64,000 bases of DNA from [Clostridium] aminophilum DSM 10710 (GTDB lineage Bacteria > Bacillota > Clostridia > Lachnospirales > Lachnospiraceae), in the NCBI RefSeq assembly GCF_000711825.1, contig NZ_JONJ01000002.1, forward strand, positions 186,001 to 250,000. The letters are read 5' to 3'. The position numbers were made by a program, and so were the translations under genes. Positions 34,517 to 44,351 of the stretch are shown piece after piece. Every line of letters starts with the position of its first letter. Positions within the stretch are counted from its first letter, which is position 1. Below the pieces are notes generated by a model. That model saw only the letters and a program-made list of their open reading frames with translations. It was not told the DNA's origin and searched no databases.

Positions 34517-34531
34517 TGTAAAAAACTCTCC

Positions 34532-35041
34532 TTACCTTGTCTGCTTCTCGTCCCATTCCGTAAGCATATGGTTGATAAACAGAAGCAGCCGATAGATGAC
34601 CAGGGTGGTGACGGTGGTGAAAATCACTTCCGGAAGAATAATCTTGACGAAGTAATAACCGAAATTCAGTTTGCCCTGAACCAGGAACCGGAAAATATAG
34701 ATATACAGGTTATAAGCGAGATCGTTCAGGATCGCGAGTGTCAGCGGCAGCGTGATGTAATCCTCGTAATAATAACGGGTAAAACATCCGTTCAGAAACC
34801 CCATGTTGACAAAGAACAGGGTATAAAATCCGAATGCGCCGCTGTAGAACAGGTCCATGACCAGTCCTGCCACAAGGCCGTAAATGATCCCCATCCGCCG
34901 CCCTTCGATGAATGCGCAGATCGAGACGATGATCAGAAGCAGATTCGGCCACGAGGCGAGAATGCTGATCTGGGGGAACAGGCAGACCTGCGCCGTAAAT
35001 GCCAGAATCAGCAGAACAATGTTAATGATTATTTTTCTCAT
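34532..35041 (-). CDS. mreD: Rod shape-determining protein MreD
   Basis: A 169-residue integral membrane protein with five or six helices. The segment GRRMGIIYGLVAGLVMDLFY and the following FGFYTLFFVNMGFLNGCF are typical of MreD. It is part of the elongasome with MreC, RodA and PBP2. It lies between mreC (20 bp upstream) and the PBP2 gene, in the standard order. Confidence 0.92.
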   Translation of the reverse strand: MRKIIINIVLLILAFTAQVCLFPQISILASWPNLLLIIVSICAFIEGRRMGIIYGLVAGLVMDLFYSGAFGFYTLFFVNMGFLNGCFTRYYYEDYITLPLTLAILNDLAYNLYIYIFRFLVQGKLNFGYYFVKIILPEVIFTTVTTLVIYRLLLFINHMLTEWDEKQTR

Positions 35042-35061
35042 CGGTGTTCCTTCCCTGCGGC

Positions 35062-36081
35062 TTATCCGTTGGATCCGGTCTCTTCCTCGACGGTCTCACC
35101 GGAGGAAGAGGATTCCTCGGAAGTCTCCGAAGCCTTCTCGGTCTTCCGTTCTGCGATGGGATCGATGACCGGTTCGGTCTCCGCCTGTGTCTCTTCCTGC
35201 GGAACATCGTTGTGTTCACTGGCGGAACGCTTTGCATCGCTGTCGTCCTGATTCTGCATCTCCTCCCCTTTCAGTTTGGTGATGATCAGGACTTCCCGGA
35301 TGTTGTCGAACTGTCCGACGGGAATGACGGTGCCGGACTTTGTGACGTTGTTGGAATCCGTGGAGAGCGCGGACGCATAGCCGATGAAGATTCCCGGAAG
35401 GTAGACATCACTGATGTTGGATGTCACGATCCGGTCACCCTCCGCGATGTCGGCATCCTTGCGCACATGGTCGATGCCGAGTCTTCCGTCTTCAAACAGT
35501 TCCATGCTTCCGGATACGTTGCAGGTCTCACCGGTCCGCTGGGACATTGCGCTGACATTGCTGTCGTCGTCAATAATCGCGCGGACGGTCGCATAGTTCT
35601 GGCCGACATCGGTTACAATGCCGATCAGACCGCCGTTGGCGATGACGTTCATATCGGCGCGGATTCCGTCTGCCGCGCCCTTGTCAATCCGGAAAACCTG
35701 AAACCAGTTTCCGGAGTCTTTTGCGATGACTCTTGCCGCGACCTTCGGATAATTCATATATTCCCGGTCGAGTTTGTAGAGCTCCCGAAGCCGCTCGAGC
35801 TCATACGTCTCACTCGAGAGCCGGTTGTTCTCTTCCGTCAGGTTCGCAACCCGTTCGTTCAGGCGTGCATTTTCCTCCTGAGCGTCCCGGAGATCGGAAT
35901 ACGCCTGAATATTGCCGAACAGCCCGGAACCGACCGCATTGACGCCTTTTTCCATCGGTACAAGAAAAAAACCCGCTCCGCTCCGGAGCGGCATCAGAAA
36001 GCTGCTGTTTACCGAAGTAACGGTGATAAGAAGCAGGCACAAGGCGGAAATGCCCGCAATGATATATCTGTCATTTTTCAT
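35062..36081 (-). CDS. mreC: Rod shape-determining protein MreC
   Basis: A 339-residue protein with one N-terminal membrane helix (about 7-27), a coiled coil (about 65-105) and a beta-barrel domain (about 110-275) with NWFQVFRIDKGAADGI and GIVTDVGQNYATVRAI. It links the elongasome enzymes to each other. The C-terminus from about 280 is a very acidic Glu/Ser-rich tail that many MreC proteins lack. The start codon follows the radC stop directly, with no gap. No mreB gene is next to it. Confidence 0.93.
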   Translation of the reverse strand: MKNDRYIIAGISALCLLLITVTSVNSSFLMPLRSGAGFFLVPMEKGVNAVGSGLFGNIQAYSDLRDAQEENARLNERVANLTEENNRLSSETYELERLRELYKLDREYMNYPKVAARVIAKDSGNWFQVFRIDKGAADGIRADMNVIANGGLIGIVTDVGQNYATVRAIIDDDSNVSAMSQRTGETCNVSGSMELFEDGRLGIDHVRKDADIAEGDRIVTSNISDVYLPGIFIGYASALSTDSNNVTKSGTVIPVGQFDNIREVLIITKLKGEEMQNQDDSDAKRSASEHNDVPQEETQAETEPVIDPIAERKTEKASETSEESSSSGETVEEETGSNG

Positions 36082-36780
36082 TTAACGTATCAAACCCCAA
36101 TCTCTGAAACTGAAAAATGCCTGATCGCCGATGATCACATGATCCGCAAAATATATGCCGAGTGCGCGGCCGGCTTCCGCGAGCTGTTCCGTAATGCGGC
36201 GGTCTTCCGGACTCGGAGACGGATCCCCGGCGGGATGATTGTGAACGACCGCAATGGATACGGCCTGCCAGCGGAGCGCTTCGATATACACTTCCCTCGG
36301 AGATGCGACGGACGCGTTGACGCTTCCGCGGAACAGCGTTTCCTCATGAATCAGCATTCCTTTGTTGTTCATAATGAACAGCCGGAATTCCTCCTGTTCG
36401 AGGTGCCGCATATCTTCCATACAGAACGCGGCCAGATCTTCTCCGCTCCGGATTCTCCGGACTTCCGTCCGGGCGAGTTTGCGCCACATCCGTTTGCTCA
36501 GCTCACCGATACACAGGATTTCCGCGGCTTTGACCTTTCCAATGCCGCGGATCTTCCGGAGCTCCGGCCCCTTCAGATGAAGAAGGCCGAGGATTCCTTC
36601 GGGCCTTGCGGTCCGGAGAAGCCTTCGGGCGAGATTCAGGGAATTCTCGCCTCTGGATCCGGTCCGGAGAATGACGGCCAGAAGCTCCGCGTCCGATAAG
36701 CCCGACGGGCCGCACCGGAGACATTTTTCCACCGGACGGTCTGCTTCCGGAATATCATTGGTTTTCAGATTATCAGTCAT
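36082..36780 (-). CDS. radC: RadC-family JAMM protein
   Basis: A 232-residue protein. A helix-hairpin-helix region (about 45-100) is followed by the MPN/JAMM domain with VVHNHPAGDPSPSPED, which supplies the zinc ligands (H-x-H and a later Asp). The role is not settled; it was once linked to DNA repair, and now a nuclease or deubiquitinase-like metal enzyme is discussed. It sits directly upstream of mreC, as in many Firmicutes, where radC-mreB-mreC is the usual order. Confidence 0.92.
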   Translation of the reverse strand: MTDNLKTNDIPEADRPVEKCLRCGPSGLSDAELLAVILRTGSRGENSLNLARRLLRTARPEGILGLLHLKGPELRKIRGIGKVKAAEILCIGELSKRMWRKLARTEVRRIRSGEDLAAFCMEDMRHLEQEEFRLFIMNNKGMLIHEETLFRGSVNASVASPREVYIEALRWQAVSIAVVHNHPAGDPSPSPEDRRITEQLAEAGRALGIYFADHVIIGDQAFFSFRDWGLIR

Positions 36781-36955
36781 ATTGGCTCTCTTTCCCGTGC
36801 CTCTCCCGATACACAGCTGCAGAAAGCCGGCCGGATTCTGACAGTATTGTCAAAAGGGCCAAAAATTATTTTACCATAAAAGTCAATCCGACTTCCATGA
36901 AACTTTTTCTTAACCGGGCTGTTAGCGGACAGAAAACCGGATTTCAGGCCGGAAT

Positions 36956-38239
36956 TCAGCTGATTTTTGCAAGGCCTGCGTCAATCATCTTCTGGAGAGA
37001 CATCAGAATGCCGAATTTTGCGTGCTGCCAGGTAAGTCCGCCCTGGAAAAATGCGGTATACGGCGGCTTTAACGGGCCGTCCGCGGAGAGCTCAATCGAA
37101 GCTCCGGAGATAAATGCACCGGCTGCCATGATGACATCCGAATCGTATCCCGGCATCGCCCACGGTTCCGGTTTGACGAAACTGTCGACCGGAGCCGCTG
37201 CCTGAATACCCTCGCAGAAACGGCAGAGACCTTCCGGCGTTCCGAAATTGATCGCCTGGATGATGTCATAGCGCGGTGCCTCTGCTTTCGGGAAACATTC
37301 AAAGCCGAGCTTCTGATACAGGTTTGCGGCAAAGATCGCGCCCTTGAGCGCGTTGGAGGCAACGGACGGTGCGAGGAAGATTCCCTGATAGAAGGACCGG
37401 TTGACATTTAAGGTTGCGCCGACCTCTCTTCCGAGACCCGGGCCGCCGAGCCGGAAGGCTGCATTTTCCACATATTCCTTCTTGCCTGCGATATATCCGC
37501 CGATGGGAGCAAGACCGCCCCCCGGATTCTTGATCAGGGAGCCGACCACGAGGTCCGCGCCGACATCGGACGGCTCGATCGTCTCGACAAACTCACCGTA
37601 GCAGTTGTCCACCATAAAGATGACATCAGGCTTGATTTTGCGGATGAAGGAAATGACTTCCCCGATCTGCTCGACGGAAAAAGTCGGTCTGGTCGCATAG
37701 CCGCGGGAACGCTGAATTTCCACAAGGCGGGTTTTTTCGTTGACTGCCGCGCGGATGGCGTCCCAGTCAAAGGAACCGTCTTCCTTCAGATTCGCCTGGC
37801 GGTAGGTGATGCCGTAGGATGCAAGGGATCCGTTGGATTCACGGATGCCGATGACTTCCTCGAGCGTGTCGTAGGGCTTGCCGACCGGAGACATAACCTC
37901 ATCGCCCGGGCGGAGATTTCCGGCGAGGGCGATGTAAAGCGCGTGCGTTCCGCAGGTGATGGTCGGACGGACAAGGGCATCTTCCGTGTGGAAAATGTCG
38001 GCGTACACTTTTTCGAGTGTCTCACGTCCCATATCGTTATAGCCGTAACCGGTGGTTCCGAGGAGACAGGCCTCGGATACTTTATTTTTCTGAAGAGCCC
38101 GGAGGACCTTCAGCTGATTGTATTCCGTGTTTTCGTCGATGCGGTCGAAACGGTCCCGGAGATCCCGAAGGACATCATTTCCGAATTTCAGCACTTCGGG
38201 AGAGATTCCCATTTCTGCGTACATCTGATTTGTTTCCAT
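36956..38239 (-). CDS. ynbB: Methionine gamma-lyase-like/aluminium-resistance family PLP protein (YnbB)
   Basis: A 427-residue PLP-dependent enzyme of the Met_gamma_lyase (PF06838) family. GTHALYIALAGNLRPGDEV is the cofactor phosphate region, VDNCYGEF has the Asp that holds the pyridine N, and the Schiff-base Lys is in GSLIKNPGGGLAP. The family was called aluminium-resistance protein; the real substrate is unknown, and the lyase name is by homology. It lies just downstream of miaA (51 bp). In Bacillus hfq lies between the two, but here it does not. Confidence 0.88.
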   Translation of the reverse strand: METNQMYAEMGISPEVLKFGNDVLRDLRDRFDRIDENTEYNQLKVLRALQKNKVSEACLLGTTGYGYNDMGRETLEKVYADIFHTEDALVRPTITCGTHALYIALAGNLRPGDEVMSPVGKPYDTLEEVIGIRESNGSLASYGITYRQANLKEDGSFDWDAIRAAVNEKTRLVEIQRSRGYATRPTFSVEQIGEVISFIRKIKPDVIFMVDNCYGEFVETIEPSDVGADLVVGSLIKNPGGGLAPIGGYIAGKKEYVENAAFRLGGPGLGREVGATLNVNRSFYQGIFLAPSVASNALKGAIFAANLYQKLGFECFPKAEAPRYDIIQAINFGTPEGLCRFCEGIQAAAPVDSFVKPEPWAMPGYDSDVIMAAGAFISGASIELSADGPLKPPYTAFFQGGLTWQHAKFGILMSLQKMIDAGLAKIS

Positions 38240-38290
38240 TGTATTCTGTTTCCTTCCTGCCGCTCCGTCCGGAGCGTTGATTGCTTTCTG

Positions 38291-39238
38291 TTATTCTTCG
38301 GACCCGCCGATCTCCCGGGAGATCATCTCCGCGATGGCGGGAGCTCCTTCCGGATAATCCGGAAGCCAGATCCATCGGACATCCTGTTCTCTGCGAAACC
38401 ACGTGAGCTGACGTTTGGCAAAATGTCTTGTATTTTCTTTGATATCGTCCACTGCGTCTTTCAGCGTGCATTCGCCGTCAAGATAAGACATCATTTCCTT
38501 ATAGCCGAGTCCCTGCATGGCCGTGGATTCGCGGCGGCACCCCATATCCCGGAGTTTTTCGGTCTCGTCCAGAAGTCCCTGTTCCATCATGAGATCAACC
38601 CGGCGGTTGATCCGGTCATACAGAACCGACCGGTCCATGTTCAGAACATAGTAAAAGCAGCGGTAGGGAGATTTTTTCTCCCGCTCTCTACGGTTATGTT
38701 CGGATATTGTCATGCCGGTCTGGCGGTAAAACTCGATGGCTCGGATCATCCGTTTGACATTGTTCGGATGGATGGCCTTTGCGGATTCCGGATCGACGGC
38801 GGCAAGTTCACGGTGAATCGCTTCCGCGCCCTCCCGTTTTGCCCGTTTTTCCAGTTCCTCCCGAAGAAGGCTGTCCTCCTCGGTTTCCGTGAAATCAATG
38901 TCCCGCACGAGAGCCTGGACATAGAAACCGGTTCCGCCGCAGATGATCGGGATATGGCCGCGGTCCCAGATTTCGTGCATGGCTTTTTTTGCCATTTTCT
39001 GGAAGATAACCACATTGAAGTCTTCCGTCGGATCCAGCACATCAATCAGGTGATGGGGAATCCCGCAGGTTTCTTCCGGTGTGACTTTGGCGGATCCGAC
39101 ATCCATATAACGGTAGACCTGCATGGAGTCGGCGCTGATGACTTCACCGCCGATCCGTCTGGCGAGTTCGACCGAAAGTGCGGTCTTTCCGGACGCAGTC
39201 GGCCCGGCGATGATAATCAGTGGTTTTCTGGTCTCCAT
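38291..39238 (-). CDS. miaA: tRNA dimethylallyltransferase
   Basis: A 315-residue enzyme that adds dimethylallyl to A37 of tRNAs reading UNN codons. The P-loop GPTASGKTALSVELA is at residues 12-26; SADSMQVYRYMDVGSAKVTP and HHLIDVLDPTEDFN give the catalytic and tRNA-binding loops, and FAKRQLTWFRRE the C-terminal zinc-finger-like region. The product i6A37 is the substrate of MiaB, which lies 7 kb upstream. It follows mutL. Confidence 0.95.
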   Translation of the reverse strand: METRKPLIIIAGPTASGKTALSVELARRIGGEVISADSMQVYRYMDVGSAKVTPEETCGIPHHLIDVLDPTEDFNVVIFQKMAKKAMHEIWDRGHIPIICGGTGFYVQALVRDIDFTETEEDSLLREELEKRAKREGAEAIHRELAAVDPESAKAIHPNNVKRMIRAIEFYRQTGMTISEHNRREREKKSPYRCFYYVLNMDRSVLYDRINRRVDLMMEQGLLDETEKLRDMGCRRESTAMQGLGYKEMMSYLDGECTLKDAVDDIKENTRHFAKRQLTWFRREQDVRWIWLPDYPEGAPAIAEMISREIGGSEE

Positions 39239-39267
39239 TTTCTGTATGAATTCCTTTCGGCGGCGGA

Positions 39268-41511
39268 TCAGACGATCCGCTTGAATTTCTTTTCCAGTTC
39301 CGTCCGGCTCATGGAAATGATCGTCGGACGCCCGTGCGGGCAGGCATACGGATTTTCGAGAAGAAGAAGTTCGTCGATCAGATGGTCAGCCTCTTCTCTC
39401 GAGATTTCATTTCCGCCTTTGATCGCCGCTTTGCAGGACATGGTTGCAATGCGGTGATTCAGGGTCTCCGTGATGGTGACGCCGCTCTCCTCGGTCAGGC
39501 TGTCGAGCATTTCGAGGAGAAGATCCTTCTTTGCGACAGAGAAAAGATTGTCCGGTACGGCGCGCACGGCGAAATCATTTCCCTCAAACGGCTCGATCTC
39601 AAAACCGAGCGTTTCAAATTCTTCGCGGTAGATCTCGAAGATCCGCTGTTCTTTTTTTGTCAGCGTCAGGATCAGCGGAGGATTCAGAAGCTGTGACGTA
39701 AAGGTCCGGTCTTTCAGCGAGCGCATGGTCTTCTCATAGAGGATTTTTTCATGCGCCGCGTGCTGATCGATGATATACAGGTTGTCATTGTACTCCACGA
39801 GCCAGTATGTGTCAAAGACCTGTCCGATGAGTTTGTGGCGCAGTCTTGATTTCGGCGAGAGAAGTTTTTCCTCAAAGAAATCGAGCTGCTGCGGTTTTTC
39901 CGGTTTGTTTCCATCGTTCCGGAGTCCGGAAATGTCCCCGGTGATCTCTCCGGACGAAGCCGGAGAATGGCTGCTCATTTCCGCTGACGGATCTTTCAGA
40001 GAAGGGGAGATGCCGGCTGCCCCGGCGGAACCGGATATGACTTCTCTCCCCTCGGATCCGTCCGGGGCGGACATCATCGGTTCGCTTTTTTCCGCTTCCT
40101 GTGCATCCGCCGTCACAAGTTTCTGCGTCGGGCCCACATTTTCGCGATCGAATTCCGACTTTGCGGGCATCACGGTGGTTTCGCCGGATTCCCGGACAAT
40201 TCCCGGTACAGCCGGGGCGGATTCGGACATAGGCGGAAGCTGGGTATTGGTCTCGTTCAGTGCTCCGTTCACCGAGTGAAAACCGGACTCTCTGAGGCGG
40301 TTTTTCTCGAAGGGCTCCGGCCGGTTTCCGCGTATCAAACCGGAATCTGCGCCGTTGGATCCTCCGGCATCCGGGGCCTGAAAACGGACTGCCTTCAGAC
40401 CGGAGGCAGCAGGTGTACCGGTAAAAGATGCGGTACGGTTTCCGGAGGAAAGACCGGTCTGCGGCGTTTCCTCCGGAACTGAAACGGATGACGTTTCCTC
40501 GTCCGACACCTCCGGAATCATCTCGCGCCCGCGCAGGATCATGGAGATGGTGTGGAAAACCATGCGGTAGATCAGCTCGTCATCCCGGAAACGGAGTTCC
40601 ATCTTGGCCGGATGGACATTGACATCGATGAAAGCCGGATCGATGCGGAACGTGAGCATGGTGAACGGGTATTTATGCTGCATCATGTAGGGTTTATACG
40701 CATCCTCGATCGCTTTGGAGATCAGCGGATTGCGGATGAAACGCCCGTTGATGAAATAGACTTCGAAGGTGCGGCTGGCACGGCTGATGATCGGTTTACC
40801 GATGAATCCGCCGATCCGTACCGGCTCCGCTCCGGCTTCCACCGGCATGAGATTGCCGGCAATCTCCCGCCCGTAGACGGTATACACGATATCCTTCAGA
40901 TTGTGATTTCCGGTTGTGTGGAGCTTATTCTGCCCGTTCTGCATAAAGCGGAAACTGATCTCCGGATGGGAAAGCGCGATTTTCTCGACCAGCACCGCAA
41001 CATGGGCTCCCTCGGTCGAGGCGGATTTCAGGAACTTCCGTCTCGCCGGCGTGTTGTAGAACAGATCCCGAACCAGAAACGTGGTGCCCTCCGGCGCGCC
41101 GATGTCCTCGAGTTCCAGTTCTTTTCCGCCTTCGATGCGGTATCTTGAGCCGGAGACCTGATCGGACGTGCGGGTGATCAGCTCAACCTTTGCGACGGAG
41201 GCAATGCTTGCGAGCGCCTCGCCGCGGAAACCGAGGGATGAAACCGTGATCAGATCCACCGCGTCCCGGATTTTGCTGGTCGCATGTGCCAGAAATGCGG
41301 TGTGGATCTGCTCTTTCTCGATGCCGCAGCCGTTATCGGTCACACGGATCATGGAAATGCCGCCGTCCCGGATCTCGACGGTGATCGCCGTCGCTTTGGC
41401 GTCGATGGCATTTTCCATCAGTTCTTTGACAACAGATGCGGGTCTTTCGATAACCTCGCCTGCCGCGATCTTGTTGATCGTATCGGCATCCAAAAGTCGA
41501 ATCTCAGGCAT
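39268..41511 (-). CDS. mutL: DNA mismatch repair protein MutL with endonuclease motif
   Basis: A 747-residue MutL. The N-terminal GHKL ATPase (1-330) has ENAIDAKA, DNGCGIEK, ATSKI and FRGEALASI. A long, low-complexity linker (about 345-550) follows, rich in Ser, Pro and Glu. The C-terminal dimer domain has DQHAAHEKILYE, which fits the DQHA(X)2E(X)4E metal-binding motif, and CPHGRPT. So it is the nicking type found in bacteria without MutH. It lies directly downstream of mutS, 16 bp apart. Confidence 0.95.
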   Translation of the reverse strand: MPEIRLLDADTINKIAAGEVIERPASVVKELMENAIDAKATAITVEIRDGGISMIRVTDNGCGIEKEQIHTAFLAHATSKIRDAVDLITVSSLGFRGEALASIASVAKVELITRTSDQVSGSRYRIEGGKELELEDIGAPEGTTFLVRDLFYNTPARRKFLKSASTEGAHVAVLVEKIALSHPEISFRFMQNGQNKLHTTGNHNLKDIVYTVYGREIAGNLMPVEAGAEPVRIGGFIGKPIISRASRTFEVYFINGRFIRNPLISKAIEDAYKPYMMQHKYPFTMLTFRIDPAFIDVNVHPAKMELRFRDDELIYRMVFHTISMILRGREMIPEVSDEETSSVSVPEETPQTGLSSGNRTASFTGTPAASGLKAVRFQAPDAGGSNGADSGLIRGNRPEPFEKNRLRESGFHSVNGALNETNTQLPPMSESAPAVPGIVRESGETTVMPAKSEFDRENVGPTQKLVTADAQEAEKSEPMMSAPDGSEGREVISGSAGAAGISPSLKDPSAEMSSHSPASSGEITGDISGLRNDGNKPEKPQQLDFFEEKLLSPKSRLRHKLIGQVFDTYWLVEYNDNLYIIDQHAAHEKILYEKTMRSLKDRTFTSQLLNPPLILTLTKKEQRIFEIYREEFETLGFEIEPFEGNDFAVRAVPDNLFSVAKKDLLLEMLDSLTEESGVTITETLNHRIATMSCKAAIKGGNEISREEADHLIDELLLLENPYACPHGRPTIISMSRTELEKKFKRIV

Positions 41512-41527
41512 GACTCATTCCTTTCTG

Positions 41528-44176
41528 TCAGTTATTCCACCGGTTTTTGAGTTTTGACTGCAGCCGGTCGAGCTCGTTCAGCGCTTCTAACGGGGACATC
41601 TGGTTTACTTTCAGTTCCAGAATTTCACGGACTATGTCGTCGGAACGGATGGTATCCGACATGGAAAGCTGACCGCGGTCGACTTCATCCTGCTTCTCGA
41701 TTTTTTTTCGGGTTGTGGCGCTGGAGCCGGCAATCTCTCTGGCGCGGTCGACGATATCGGCATCGCTGAGCTGATCAAGAATCTCGTTGGCACGGCTGAT
41801 GACCGCACCCGGAACGCCGGCCAGCTTTGCAACCTGAATGCCGTAACTGCGGTCAGCGCCGCCTTTCACGATCTTTCGGAGAAAGACGATGTCGTCTCCC
41901 TGTTCACGGACGGCGATGCAGTAGTTGGTGACACCGGTAAGGGCACCCTCCAGCTCGGTGAGCTCGTGGTAATGCGTTGCAAACAGCGTCTTGGCGCCCA
42001 GTGTCTTCGTGGAAGACACAAATTCCACCACCGCCCAGGCGATGGCCATTCCGTCCAACGTACTGGTTCCGCGGCCGATCTCATCCAAAATGACCAGGGA
42101 ATTCCGGGTGGCATTCCGGAGAATGTTGGCGACCTCGGTCATCTCCACCATGAAGGTACTCTGACCGCTGGCAAGATCATCCGAAGCACCGACACGGGTG
42201 AAGATGCGGTCGACGATGCCGATGTCCGCCTCGTCCGCCGGTACGAAGGAACCGATCTGCGCCATCAGCGTGATGAGGGCGGTCTGCCGCATATAGGTGG
42301 ATTTTCCGGCCATGTTCGGACCGGTGATGATGGCAAAGCGGTTCCGGGAATTGTCGAGGAAGGTGTCATTTGCCACAAACAGATTGTTTTTCATCATGCG
42401 TTCCACCACCGGGTGGCGTCCGTTTTTGATGCGGATCAGCCCTTTTTCGTTGATGGCCGGCTTGACATATCCGAACCGGGTTGCGGCGACGGAGAAAGAG
42501 ACCAGCACATCGGTCTTGGCGATGGCACGCGCCGTCTTCTGGATCCGCGTCACCTGTTCGGCGATCCGGTCGCGCACATCCACGAAGAGATCGTATTCCA
42601 GGGAATACAGCCGGTCTTCCGATCCGAGAATTTTCTCCTCGGTATTCTTCAGTTCTTCGGTGGTATAGCGCTCGGCATTGACCAGAGTCTGTTTGCGGAT
42701 GAAGTAATCCGGTACGAGGTCCTTGAACGAATTGGTGACTTCAAAATAGTATCCGAAGACCTTATTGTATTTGATCTTGAGGTTTTTGATTCCGGTCTTC
42801 TCCCGCTCGGACGCCTCGAGATTCGCAAGCCAGTTTTTGCCTTCGGTCTTCGCCATGCGCAGTTCGTCGGCGTCTTTGGAATATCCTTCCCGGATGATTC
42901 CGCCCTCCCGGAGCATGACCGGAGGTTCGTCGTTGATGGCGGACCGGATCAGCGTGCGGATGTCATCCAGCGGATCAATCTCCTCTTCGGTTTCACGGAT
43001 CAGATCCGAAGTGAAACTCTTCAGCTGATCTTTGATGGGCGTCAGCATTTCAAGGGATGATGCCAGCGCGATCAGGTCCCGGGGATTCGCCGTTTTGTAG
43101 CTGATTCTTCCGATCAGGCGCTCCAGATCATAGATGGGGCCGAGGTACTCGGAGATCTCCTCGCGGGAAATGTAATTCATATTGAACTCATCCACCGCGT
43201 TCTGACGGCTTACAATCCGTTCCCGGTCAATCAGCGGCTGTTCCACCACGCTGCGCAGAAGGCGCGCGCCCATGGCTGTCTTTGTATGGTCGAGAACCCA
43301 GAGCAGCGTACCCCTCTTCTGCTTTTCACGAAGCGTCTCCGTGAGTTCGAGATTCCGGCGAGTGGAAGTGTCCAGCATCATATACTGGCCGGTGGTGTAT
43401 GGCGTGATATGTGTCAGGTGATCGAGATGGTTTTTCTGCGTTTCATACAGATAAGACAGAACCGCACCGGCCGCAATGGTTCCGACCGGATAATCGCCGA
43501 GACCGAGGCCGCCGAGATTGCCGACATGGAAATGCTCCTCGAGAAGACCGCGGCACACGTCATCGGAAAAATACCGGTGTTCAAGGACCGATACCGCAAT
43601 GTTCAGCCGTGCTTTCAGGTCATCCATATCCAGACCGCTCATCATCAGCGGTTCATTGCACACGATCTCTGCCGGCTCAAACCGGTTGATCTCATCCGTA
43701 AGGCTCCGCTTGGAGGAGACTTCCGTCACCAGATAATCGCCGGTTGTGACATCGACGGCGGCAATGCCGAAGGTGCGGTCGAGACACACAATTCCCATCA
43801 GATAATTGTTTTTGGTCTCTTCCACACTGCCCTCTCCGAGCAGCGTTCCGGGAGTGACCACGCGGATGACTTCGCGCTTCACGAGGCCTTTGGCAAGCTT
43901 CGGGTCCTCTACCTGCTCCGCAATCGCGGCCTTATATCCTTTTTTGACCAGACGGGTTATATATCCGTCCACCGCGTGGAACGGAACGCCGCACATCGGC
44001 GCGCGCTCCTCCAGACCGCAGTCTTTTCCGGTCAGTGTCAGTTCCAGCTCACGGGATGCGGTCTTTGCATCCTCAAAAAACATCTCATAAAAATCGCCGA
44101 TCCGGTAGAACAGAATACAGTCTTCATACTGCTTCTTCATCTCCAGATAGTGCGCCATCATCGGTGAAAGTGCCAC
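41528..44176 (-). CDS. mutS: DNA mismatch repair protein MutS
   Basis: An 882-residue mismatch-binding ATPase. The N-terminal mismatch domain has the IGDFYEMFFEDA motif with the stacking Phe and Glu; the C-terminal ATPase has GPNMAGKSTYMRQ (Walker A), VILDEIGRGTS (Walker B and signature) and ATHYHELTELE. The length fits MutS1. It is co-transcribed with mutL. The start codon has a GGGGAGA site upstream. Confidence 0.96.
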   Translation of the reverse strand: MALSPMMAHYLEMKKQYEDCILFYRIGDFYEMFFEDAKTASRELELTLTGKDCGLEERAPMCGVPFHAVDGYITRLVKKGYKAAIAEQVEDPKLAKGLVKREVIRVVTPGTLLGEGSVEETKNNYLMGIVCLDRTFGIAAVDVTTGDYLVTEVSSKRSLTDEINRFEPAEIVCNEPLMMSGLDMDDLKARLNIAVSVLEHRYFSDDVCRGLLEEHFHVGNLGGLGLGDYPVGTIAAGAVLSYLYETQKNHLDHLTHITPYTTGQYMMLDTSTRRNLELTETLREKQKRGTLLWVLDHTKTAMGARLLRSVVEQPLIDRERIVSRQNAVDEFNMNYISREEISEYLGPIYDLERLIGRISYKTANPRDLIALASSLEMLTPIKDQLKSFTSDLIRETEEEIDPLDDIRTLIRSAINDEPPVMLREGGIIREGYSKDADELRMAKTEGKNWLANLEASEREKTGIKNLKIKYNKVFGYYFEVTNSFKDLVPDYFIRKQTLVNAERYTTEELKNTEEKILGSEDRLYSLEYDLFVDVRDRIAEQVTRIQKTARAIAKTDVLVSFSVAATRFGYVKPAINEKGLIRIKNGRHPVVERMMKNNLFVANDTFLDNSRNRFAIITGPNMAGKSTYMRQTALITLMAQIGSFVPADEADIGIVDRIFTRVGASDDLASGQSTFMVEMTEVANILRNATRNSLVILDEIGRGTSTLDGMAIAWAVVEFVSSTKTLGAKTLFATHYHELTELEGALTGVTNYCIAVREQGDDIVFLRKIVKGGADRSYGIQVAKLAGVPGAVISRANEILDQLSDADIVDRAREIAGSSATTRKKIEKQDEVDRGQLSMSDTIRSDDIVREILELKVNQMSPLEALNELDRLQSKLKNRWNN

Positions 44177-44206
44177 TGGTCGATCTCCCCTCTAATAGAC
44201 AGACAT

Positions 44207-44254
44207 AGCGCGGTGTAACAGGGCTTTTCCGGCCCTGATCGCACCGCGCTTTTC
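44207..44254. terminator. Hairpin between the L,D-transpeptidase gene and mutS
   Basis: A 9-bp stem AGCGCGGTG/CACCGCGCT encloses a second stem CAGGGC/GCCCTG. The T run (TTTTCTATA) follows on the plus strand, which carries no gene here; on the minus strand termination would be weaker. It lies 100 bp after the stop of the gene at 44352 and 30 bp before the mutS start. Confidence 0.55.
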
Positions 44255-44351
44255 TATATACGATTCGAGTCCCGTTTTCGGGATTCTCTCGTTCCGCGGC
44301 AGCTGTCAGCGTCTCATCAGGTCATGGACGCCGGCATTTTGCTCACGCAAC

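Noticed and set aside
35044-36699. Open frame of 551 codons opposite mreC and radC
   Set aside because: It spans two real genes on the other strand and has no promoter or ribosome binding site.
37943-39457. Open frame of 504 codons opposite miaA and ynbB
   Set aside because: It crosses three genes and their gaps on the opposite strand; it is a by-product of codon usage.
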